The position numbers and the translations under genes are program-made. The notes beneath the pieces are model-generated. The model was not told the DNA's origin and made no database searches. It worked only from the letters and a program-made list of their open reading frames with translations. From assembly GCA_050740255.1 (NCBI GenBank), contig JBOICV010000020.1, positions 1 to 12,146 on the forward strand: DNA of 12,146 nucleotides, given 5' to 3'. Numbering within the stretch: the stretch's first letter is position 1; each line of letters opens with the position of its first letter. Shown here piece by piece: positions 1 to 6,134 of this stretch. The DNA comes from JBOICV01 sp050740255 (lineage in GTDB: Bacteria; Pseudomonadota; Gammaproteobacteria; Nevskiales; JBOICV01).

Positions 1-1
1 G

Positions 2-259
2 ACCACGCCAGCGGCCAATTTCCACTTGTCGGGGCAAGGCACGCTGGATCCGGTCAACAGCGGCGGCACGGTGGACAGCCTGTGCAGCGAGCGGGCCGTG
101 CTGGCGACGGACTCGGGCATCAACGGCATCTACAGCGTCAGCGTTGAGGAGACTACCGGGATAGCGGGTATGAAGACCTTCACGCTGCGCATGTTTGTGG
201 ACGACGCCACGTCATTTACCTTCCCGGTAACCGCGACCTTCGACATCTGCGCCGGCTGA
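2..259 (+). CDS. C-terminal fragment of an unrecognised protein (partial, 5' end outside window)
   Basis: The reading frame is open from the left edge and stops with TGA at 257-259, giving about 85 visible residues. I do not recognise the family. The fragment is rich in Thr, Ser, Val and Gly with alternating hydrophobic residues, which suggests a beta-sheet domain of an exported protein. There are two cysteines, one in a DSLCSERAV stretch and one four residues before the stop (FDICAG), which could form a disulfide. A TTG lies in frame at 26, but the frame continues upstream of it, so it is probably internal. The stop is only 7 nt before the GTG of the AGPS-like gene, so the two may be co-transcribed. 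That the frame is coding is likely; its function is unknown. Confidence 0.6.
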   Translation, partial: TTPAANFHLSGQGTLDPVNSGGTVDSLCSERAVLATDSGINGIYSVSVEETTGIAGMKTFTLRMFVDDATSFTFPVTATFDICAG

Positions 260-266
260 TCGCCAC

Positions 267-1859
267 GTGAATACGCTCAACCCCATCGGTTGGGGCTATA
301 CGGAGCTTGCGCTCGACGAAAAAGAGCACAGCAAGCTGTTGCGTATGGCGGGCCAGTTGTTCGGCGCCGGACCGCTGGAAAGGCGTGCTCCGCCGTTGGC
401 CGGAGGCTTCAAACTGCCCACTCCGCGCGTCGCGGTGCCGCCGAAACTCAATGCTCTCGTAACGCAAACCTCCACTGAGCGCCTGCTGCATGCGCTCGGC
501 CGCAGCTTTCGAGATTTAGCCAGTCTGCGCCGAGGAAAGCTCGAAGCGGCACCCGATGCGGTCGCGCAGCCGCGTTCGCAGGGGGAGTTGCTGCAGGTGC
601 TCGACTGGGCGCAATCGAACGGCTACGCGATTATTCCCTTCGGCGGCGGCAGCAGCGTTGTGGGCGGCGTGACGCCGGAAAATCTTGAGACTTATCCGGG
701 AGTCGTGACGGTTTCGCTTGGAAAATTGAACCGCGTGATCGAGATCAACGAGACCGATCAGGTCGTGCACGCGGAGGCCGGCATTTTTGGCCCTGCGCTG
801 GACGAAGCCTTGAAGCAGAGGGGGCTCACCGCGCGGCATTATCCGCAGTCCTACTATCACAGCACGCTCGGCGGCTGGATCGCTGCGCGCGGAGCGGGGC
901 ATTACAGCACTCTGCACGCCAAGATCGAGGACCGTGTGCAGGCGCTCAAAGTCGTGTTGCCGGACGGGCGCATCGCCGAAACGCGGCCGCTACCGGCGAG
1001 CAGCGTCGGCCCCGATCCGAACCGCCTGTGGTGCGGCAGCGAAGGCGCGCTCGGCATCATTACCGAGGTGAGACTGCGCGTGCTGCCGGTGCCGAAACAT
1101 CGCAGTACGCTCGGCATCCGCTTCAAGACCTTCGAGCAGGCGCTGCAGGCCGCGCGCGCTATCGTGCAGGGCGGCTTGTATCCGGCTCAATTGCGCGTGC
1201 TGGATCCCTTTGAGCATATGACGAGCAGTCTGCTGGCGGGCCGCACCGCGTCCGGCAGTCTCATGGTGCTCGGTTTCGAGTCCTCGGCGATGCCAACCGA
1301 CGCCGTGCAGGCGGCGGCACTCGATATCGCCCAACAGCATGGCGGCACGAGCCAGACCGAGAAGGCCGAGCAGCCGGACGATGGCGTGGGCGATTGGCGT
1401 CAGGCCTTTCTACGCCAGCCCTACATCCGCGACACGCTGCTTGATTACGGCATCATCAGCGACACTTTCGAGACCGCAGTGCCCTGGAGCCGGCTGCCGG
1501 AGTTTTATCACTCAGTGCGCAAGGCAACCTTGGACGCGGTGCTCCGCGTGTGTGGTGCGGGCGGCGTGAATTGCCGTACTACTCATGCCTATCGTGACGG
1601 CATTTCTCTGTATTTCTCGTTCTATGGCCGTGGCCGCCATGATTCGCTGGTTGAGCAGTGGCGCGAGATCAAGGCAGCCGCCTGCGAAGCGGTGGCCCAA
1701 GGCGGTGGTACGCAAAGCCATCATCACGCCATGGGCCGCGATCACAAGCCCTGGGCGGTGCGCGAATTACCTGAAGCTTTCCGGGCCGCAATCCGGGCCG
1801 CCAAGCACGAACTGGACCCCAAGAAACTGATGAACCCGGGGCTTTGGTTCGAGTCATAA
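267..1859 (+). CDS. FAD-binding oxidase, alkylglycerone-phosphate synthase (AGPS) type
   Basis: This 530-residue protein belongs to the FAD-binding (PCMH/VAO) superfamily and most resembles alkyl-dihydroxyacetonephosphate synthase, which swaps the acyl chain of acyl-DHAP for a fatty alcohol to create the ether bond. Visible support: an N-terminal GWGYTEL stretch; the FAD pyrophosphate loop FGGGSSVVGGV at about 125-135; STLGGWIAARGAG at about 199-211; GSEGALGIITEV at 258-268; YIRDTLLDYG at 386-395, whose Arg388 matches the substrate-site Arg of AGPS; an aromatic SLYFSFYG segment near 447-454 holding the likely catalytic Tyr; and the diagnostic triple histidine SHHHAMG at 484-490. The GTG start at 267 has no clear Shine-Dalgarno, but it gives an N-terminus like the family's. 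Length is normal for bacterial members. No DHAP acyltransferase or fatty-acyl reductase is in view, so the actual substrate is open; other VAO-type lipid oxidoreductases are the main alternative. Confidence 0.85.
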   Translation: MNTLNPIGWGYTELALDEKEHSKLLRMAGQLFGAGPLERRAPPLAGGFKLPTPRVAVPPKLNALVTQTSTERLLHALGRSFRDLASLRRGKLEAAPDAVAQPRSQGELLQVLDWAQSNGYAIIPFGGGSSVVGGVTPENLETYPGVVTVSLGKLNRVIEINETDQVVHAEAGIFGPALDEALKQRGLTARHYPQSYYHSTLGGWIAARGAGHYSTLHAKIEDRVQALKVVLPDGRIAETRPLPASSVGPDPNRLWCGSEGALGIITEVRLRVLPVPKHRSTLGIRFKTFEQALQAARAIVQGGLYPAQLRVLDPFEHMTSSLLAGRTASGSLMVLGFESSAMPTDAVQAAALDIAQQHGGTSQTEKAEQPDDGVGDWRQAFLRQPYIRDTLLDYGIISDTFETAVPWSRLPEFYHSVRKATLDAVLRVCGAGGVNCRTTHAYRDGISLYFSFYGRGRHDSLVEQWREIKAAACEAVAQGGGTQSHHHAMGRDHKPWAVRELPEAFRAAIRAAKHELDPKKLMNPGLWFES

Positions 1860-1930
1860 ACTGTGAGAGGAATCACGCGTTTGCTAGGCTAGCGAGTCCA
1901 AATGGCGCTTATAACAAGCGGATAAAAACT

Positions 1931-3184
1931 ATGTGGAAGATGCTGCTCGACCGCAATATCAAAAGAGGTTCGCTACACCTGCATTTGCCGGGTGATCACG
2001 TCATCGTAGCGGGCCGGGGACAGCCGGCAGCCCATATGCACGTCACCAGCTATTGGGCGTTAGCCAGGATGATCTTCAATCCTTATCTGAACATCGGCGA
2101 GTGCTACATGGACGGCACCTGGCAGCCGGGCGAGGGCGGCTTGCTGCGCGTGCTGGAAGTGCTGTTTCGCAATATGGCGCTCAAGCCGCGCCGTGGCCTG
2201 CGCATGTGGTTGCGGCGCCAGCACCGCTTGTTGCTGGAGTTGAACTGGAGCGGGCGTAGCCGGCGCAACGTCAAGCATCACTACGATGTACCGGAGAGCG
2301 TGTACCGGCGTTTCCTGGATGCGGACATGCAGTATTCCTGCGCCTACTTCGACGACCCGGCGATGACGCTCGAAGCGGCTCAAGGGGCGAAGCGTCGTCA
2401 TATCGCGGCCAAACTATTGCTCAAGCCGGACGAGCGGGTGCTCGATATCGGCAGCGGCTGGGGCGGGCTGGGGCTGCATCTCGCACGCGAACACAAGGTG
2501 CGCGTCACCGGACTTACGCTATCGCAAGAGCAGCTGCGCGTCGCCAACCAGCGGGCACAGGATGAGGGGTACGCGCGCCGCGTGCGCTTCCATCTGCAAG
2601 ACTATCGTGACCATGACGGCCATTACGACGCCATCGTGAGTGTCGGCATGTTCGAGCATGTCGGCCGGCCGCAGTTTCAGACTTTTTTCGATCATTGTCG
2701 CGCACTGCTGGCGCCGCGTGGCCGCGTGTTGCTGCACACGATTGGCCGTACCGGCCTGCCAACCGTCACCAATCCTTGGATTCAGAAATACATCTTCCCG
2801 GGTGGCTACCTGCCGACGCTCTCTGAATTGGCGCAGTCCGTCGAGCGCAGCGGCCTGGTAATGGGCGACGTCGAAACTCTGCACACCCACTACGCGCAAA
2901 CGCTCGCGGAATGGCACCGGCGCTTTCAGTTGGCTCGCGCCGAGATCGCTGCCGAGATGGGCGAACGTTTCTGCCGCATGTGGGAGTTTTATCTGCAGTC
3001 CTGCGAAGCCAGCTTCCGTTGGCTGGACCTGGTGGTGTTTCAACTGCAACTGACGCGCGAGAGCGGCCGGGTGCCGCAGACGCGCGACTATCTGTATGAA
3101 CCGGACCGCGCGCCGGTTGGCCAGGAATTCGAACTCGATCACCCGAATACGGTAAGAATGCCGCCACGCCGCAAGGGAGGCTGA
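1931..3184 (+). CDS. Cyclopropane-fatty-acyl-phospholipid synthase family methyltransferase
   Basis: This 417-residue SAM-dependent methyltransferase would transfer a methylene or methyl group to the double bond of an unsaturated acyl chain in membrane phospholipids. The N-terminal part (about 1-110) matches the CFA lipid-binding region, and the Rossmann domain follows. The SAM motif VLDIGSGWGGLGLH is at 170-183. All classical catalytic residues are in place: Cys137 (QYSCAYF), Glu242 (GMFEHVG), His269 (LHTIG) and Tyr321 (HYAQTLAEW), at nearly the spacing of E. coli Cfa. The frame is open upstream to a GTG at 1844 inside the previous gene, but the ATG at 1931 gives the normal family start (MWKMLLDRNI); its Shine-Dalgarno is weak. 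The next gene starts 2 nt after the stop. Placement beside an FAD oxidase is reminiscent of the actinobacterial tmsB/tmsA pair that makes 10-methyl fatty acids, so plain cyclopropanation is not certain. Confidence 0.9.
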   Translation: MWKMLLDRNIKRGSLHLHLPGDHVIVAGRGQPAAHMHVTSYWALARMIFNPYLNIGECYMDGTWQPGEGGLLRVLEVLFRNMALKPRRGLRMWLRRQHRLLLELNWSGRSRRNVKHHYDVPESVYRRFLDADMQYSCAYFDDPAMTLEAAQGAKRRHIAAKLLLKPDERVLDIGSGWGGLGLHLAREHKVRVTGLTLSQEQLRVANQRAQDEGYARRVRFHLQDYRDHDGHYDAIVSVGMFEHVGRPQFQTFFDHCRALLAPRGRVLLHTIGRTGLPTVTNPWIQKYIFPGGYLPTLSELAQSVERSGLVMGDVETLHTHYAQTLAEWHRRFQLARAEIAAEMGERFCRMWEFYLQSCEASFRWLDLVVFQLQLTRESGRVPQTRDYLYEPDRAPVGQEFELDHPNTVRMPPRRKGG

Positions 3185-3186
3185 CG

Positions 3187-3855
3187 ATGCACGAGCATCA
3201 TCTCGCCCGCGCCTTGCAGTTTTACGCGGGCTATGGGGTCTTATGCGCGCTCCTGCTGTTGCTGCCGGTACCGCTTGCCGCTGGCGCCAAAGTTCTACTA
3301 TTGGTGATCGTGTGGAATCTGCTGCTGCCGTTAGCGGCCTGGCGTCTCGGCTACAGCGCCTGGCTGCGCTTGTGGCTGTTTCTGGTGCCGTTGAGTATTT
3401 TTCAAATATTCGCCGACTGGTTTTTCTGCGACAGCATCAAGACGCTGAGCTTTGCCGATAACGGCTCGCCTTTAATCGGGCCGGTGCCGATCTACATGGC
3501 AGGCATGTGGAGCATTGGCTTGTTCCTGCTGGTCTTGATCGGCCAGAGCCTCGCCTGGACCAGCTATTTCAGTGTCACAGTACTCGCCGTGGCGCTGGCG
3601 TCCGTGGCAATTTTCTTTCCGACTGAGATGCTGGCCTTCCATCTGCCCCTGTGGAAGGCGCTGGATGTGCCCACCACGCTGCACGTTGCGAACTACATCG
3701 TGCCGGCCGAAATCCTGCTCGGCGTCAGCACGTTTCTGATTTATGAGCAGGTTCAAGCGGCGGGCTGGCCGACGCGGCTGTTCAGCGCCGCGGGCATTAC
3801 GCTGATGTACACGGGTGCGGCGGGCGTCAGCTATCTGTTTCTGGGCCGCGGCTAG
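3187..3855 (+). CDS. Polytopic membrane protein of unknown function
   Basis: This 222-residue hydrophobic protein has about six or seven predicted membrane helices (roughly 13-31, 35-53, 58-78, 100-118, 124-145, 168-186 and 198-217). I cannot assign its family. Polar or charged residues sit in likely conserved spots at helix ends: the ADWFFCD stretch (76-82) followed by KTLSF, the GPVPIYMAGMW turn (98-108), the PTEMLAFHLPLW segment (145-156) and VANYIVPAE (167-175). Such embedded Asp/Glu/His residues suit a membrane enzyme or carrier for lipids or isoprenoids better than a plain scaffold. The ATG at 3187 follows a strong AGGGAGG Shine-Dalgarno (3174-3180, 6-nt spacing) that lies within the end of the CFA-type gene, 2 nt after whose stop it starts. 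The two are therefore almost surely translated from one mRNA, which suggests a role in the same lipid modification (inference). Confidence 0.75.
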   Translation: MHEHHLARALQFYAGYGVLCALLLLLPVPLAAGAKVLLLVIVWNLLLPLAAWRLGYSAWLRLWLFLVPLSIFQIFADWFFCDSIKTLSFADNGSPLIGPVPIYMAGMWSIGLFLLVLIGQSLAWTSYFSVTVLAVALASVAIFFPTEMLAFHLPLWKALDVPTTLHVANYIVPAEILLGVSTFLIYEQVQAAGWPTRLFSAAGITLMYTGAAGVSYLFLGRG

Positions 3856-3886
3856 GCCGGATCATTTACCAGGCAAGACTCCCGGG

Positions 3887-5308
3887 ATGCGGAGCCGAAT
3901 GAGGTTTGTCGCAGGCTACGCCGCGGTCGTGGCGCTGGGAGCAGGGTTGATTTACGCGCTTCTGCTGCTAGGACAGCATCAAGGGGCCGGCGGCGCGGCG
4001 CGGGCAATCAACGGTGGAAGCTCGGGTTGGGGCAGTTCGCTTTCGGCGCTTGCCGGGAATCTGCTCCAGCCTATTCCGCGTCTGCTGCTGCAAATCGTGG
4101 TCGTGATTGTGGTGGCGCGCGCCTGCGGCCGCGTGTTTGCCCGCTTCGGCCAACCGGCGGTGATCGGCGAGATACTGGCCGGACTGCTGCTCGGGCCTTC
4201 CGCTCTTGGCCTGGTTGCGCCCGAGGCGATGCAGTTTCTCTTCCCGCCCGAGTCGCTGGCCTCGCTCAAGTTGCTCAGCATGCTGGGCGTGATGTTGTTC
4301 ATGTTCGTGGTCGGCATGGACCTCGACGTGCAGCACCTCAGGCATCAGGCACGGATCGCTGTGATCGTCAGCCACAGCAGCATCGTGCTGTCCTTCACGC
4401 TGGGAGTATTGCTGGCGCTGACCTTGTATGCCGATTTCGCGCCGGCCGGCGTTGGCTTCACCGCGTTCGCGCTGTTCATGGGCATCGCCATGAGCATTAC
4501 GGCCTTCCCGGTGCTGGCCCGCATCCTCGAGGAAAAGCGGCTCGCCGATACCGCGCTGGGACGGCAGGCCATTGCCTGCGCCGCAGTGGACGATGTCACG
4601 GCCTGGTGTCTGCTCGCGCTGGTGATTGCTGTGGTCAAGGCGTCGGGTGTCGCGCCGGCGCTGATCACCATACTGATGACGCTAGTGTTCCTGGGCGGCA
4701 TGCTGTTCGTGGTCCGCCCCTTGCTGGAACGCGTGCTGGCGCCGAAGTTGAACGGCGACACCAGTGGCCGCGGACTGTTCACTGCTCTGTTGGTGCTGGT
4801 ATTCGGCAGCGCCTGGTGTGCGGAAGTGATCGGAGTTCACGCCATCTTCGGCGCCTTTCTTGCTGGCGTGATCCTGCCGGCGCAGCCGGCTCTGCGCGCG
4901 GTCATGCGCGAACGGCTGGAAGCGTTCAGCTCGACTTTCCTGATGCCGCTGTTTTTCGCCGTCACTGGGCTGCGTACTCAGTTCGATTTTCTCGGCGGAC
5001 TGACGGACTGGCTGATTTGCGCGGGCATCATCGCCGCAGCCATGCTGGGTAAGTTCGGCGGCGGCATGCTGGCCGCGCGCGCCGCCGGCATGGGCTGGCG
5101 TGAAGCCAGCGCCATCGGCAGCCTGATGAATACGCGCGGCCTGATGGAGCTCGTCGTACTGAACATCGGCTACGACCTGGGGGTACTCTCGCCGCGAATC
5201 TTCGCCATGCTGGTGCTGATGGCGCTGGTGACCACTTTCATGACCGGCCCGCTGATCGGCTGGTTACTGCGCCCCCAAAAGACACCCAAACAAGCCGCCG
5301 CGAGCTAA
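3887..5308 (+). CDS. CPA2-type cation:proton antiporter (Kef/CHX-like)
   Basis: This 473-residue integral membrane protein has about 12-13 helices and the sodium/hydrogen exchanger fold, and would exchange K+ or Na+ for H+ across the inner membrane. Recognisable segments are GEILAGLLLGPSALGL (95-110), MLGVMLFMFVVGMDLD (132-147), SITAFPVLARILEEKRL (203-219), AAVDDVTAW (232-240) with the ion-binding Asp pair at 235-236, VHAIFGAFLAGVILP (317-331), MPLFFAVTGLRT (353-364) and MNTRGLMELVVLNIG (414-428). The ITAFPVLARIL and VDDVTAW signatures resemble plant CHX and bacterial Kef relatives. No RCK/TrkA-N regulatory domain follows, so it is a transport-only form. An extra N-terminal helix (about 6-29) and a Gly/Ser-rich loop precede the core. 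The frame runs back into the previous gene. I chose ATG 3887; ATG 3899, preceded by GGAG at 3891-3894, is equally possible. Confidence 0.88.
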   Translation: MRSRMRFVAGYAAVVALGAGLIYALLLLGQHQGAGGAARAINGGSSGWGSSLSALAGNLLQPIPRLLLQIVVVIVVARACGRVFARFGQPAVIGEILAGLLLGPSALGLVAPEAMQFLFPPESLASLKLLSMLGVMLFMFVVGMDLDVQHLRHQARIAVIVSHSSIVLSFTLGVLLALTLYADFAPAGVGFTAFALFMGIAMSITAFPVLARILEEKRLADTALGRQAIACAAVDDVTAWCLLALVIAVVKASGVAPALITILMTLVFLGGMLFVVRPLLERVLAPKLNGDTSGRGLFTALLVLVFGSAWCAEVIGVHAIFGAFLAGVILPAQPALRAVMRERLEAFSSTFLMPLFFAVTGLRTQFDFLGGLTDWLICAGIIAAAMLGKFGGGMLAARAAGMGWREASAIGSLMNTRGLMELVVLNIGYDLGVLSPRIFAMLVLMALVTTFMTGPLIGWLLRPQKTPKQAAAS

Positions 5309-5326
5309 GCTAGATACTTGACACCT

Positions 5327-5335
5327 GGAGGAGGG
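5327..5335 (+). promoter_or_regulatory. Strong Shine-Dalgarno that fixes the lipoprotein start
   Basis: The purine run GGAGGAGGG ends 5 nt before ATG 5341. An in-frame GTG at 5335 lies inside this run and so cannot be the start. This places the N-terminus at 5341 and leaves a compact lipoprotein signal peptide. Confidence 0.75.
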
Positions 5336-5340
5336 TGATC

Positions 5341-6108
5341 ATGCTGCGTGGACATTGCCCTGCACATCGGCTCATCACGTTGGTTGCGGTTGCGGCTCTG
5401 GCCGCCTGCCAGAGCGCGCCCCCGCCCGTACGCGAAGCGCAGCCCGAACCCGAGCCACCGGAGCAGCTAGAGCAGGTCTTCGACGCACAAGGGGAGGGCA
5501 TCCCCGAAAGCATCTCGCCCAAGACCATCGAACTGGCGCGTGAGGTGGAACTGGAGTCTGAACCAGCGCCTGCCGACGAGAGGTACGAGCCGCTGTCTGA
5601 CGAGCGCACAAATCAGGCTCCGCCGCCGGCGGTGCTGGATCCAGACGATACGGGCAGATCGCACCTCATACCCGGCCCCAGCGAAGAGGTTTATTTGCTG
5701 CCCATGGCCAAGCCGCGACCGGGCGCACCCGCGGATAAAAGTCAGCCGCTGGCGGTAGCGGAAGCAGTGCAGCTGGACATCAATCCTCGCTCTGGTGGCA
5801 CCTGGATCAATGAGGGACCCGCGGTGACCTGGAGGCTGACGCTGAAAAGCGTGGGCGCCAGCTCGCTCAGCTTTTACTTCAATCCGGTGCGTTTGCCGCC
5901 AGGCAGTGAGTTGCTAATCGGGAGCCCGGACGGCAGTACCCGCCACGGTCCTTATACGGCGGCCGATTTGCAGGGCCGCAAAGAGTTTTGGACGCCCGGC
6001 GTTCCGGGTGAGGTCGCGGTCGTAAGTCTGAAACTGCCGCCCCAGGCAGCGCAGTCGGGCCTGCAACTGAATCTGGCGCAGGCGCGTATAGGCTATCAGG
6101 GGCAATAA
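5341..6108 (+). CDS. Lipoprotein carrying a stand-alone protease pro-domain-like module
   Basis: This 255-residue protein has a lipoprotein signal peptide: a basic start, a hydrophobic core (11-20) and the lipobox LAAC with Cys23. Gln follows the Cys, so the inner-membrane-retention Asp is absent and outer-membrane sorting is expected. Residues 26-130 form a Pro/Glu/Asp-rich, low-complexity acidic spacer. The C-terminal module (about 141-255) aligns with residues about 70-180 of the protease encoded next: TWRLTLKS matches VWRLRLSS, LPPGSELLIGSPDG matches LPADAQLFVYSPGG, GPYTAADL is identical in both, and KEFWTPGVPGE matches RKLWTPIVRGE. In the protease this region is the propeptide; here it stands alone without a catalytic domain. 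The protease ATG lies 26 nt downstream. Role is inferred: a tethered folding chaperone, inhibitor or docking partner for the protease. I know of no named family for the whole protein. Confidence 0.8.
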   Translation: MLRGHCPAHRLITLVAVAALAACQSAPPPVREAQPEPEPPEQLEQVFDAQGEGIPESISPKTIELAREVELESEPAPADERYEPLSDERTNQAPPPAVLDPDDTGRSHLIPGPSEEVYLLPMAKPRPGAPADKSQPLAVAEAVQLDINPRSGGTWINEGPAVTWRLTLKSVGASSLSFYFNPVRLPPGSELLIGSPDGSTRHGPYTAADLQGRKEFWTPGVPGEVAVVSLKLPPQAAQSGLQLNLAQARIGYQGQ

Positions 6109-6134
6109 GCCGCACACCGAGATTGGAGATAAAC

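Noticed and set aside
1881..1915. Possible promoter before the CFA-type gene (TTGCTA and TATAAC)
   Set aside because: The spacing is about 23 bp, too long for an ordinary sigma-70 promoter, and no activator site is evident.
1844..1930. Upstream GTG start for the CFA-type gene
   Set aside because: It would overlap the AGPS-like gene and add 29 residues unlike the family N-terminus; ATG 1931 fits better.
2519..3142. Minus-strand open frame (207 codons) across the CFA-type gene
   Set aside because: Antisense shadow: the + strand carries all CFA catalytic residues, and the antisense protein has no motif or ribosome-binding site.
4027..5052. Long open frame (341 codons) on the + strand inside the antiporter gene
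   Set aside because: It is rich in Arg, Ala, Gly and His with no recognisable fold, typical of a GC-rich alternative frame, and the antiporter frame has unmistakable family motifs.
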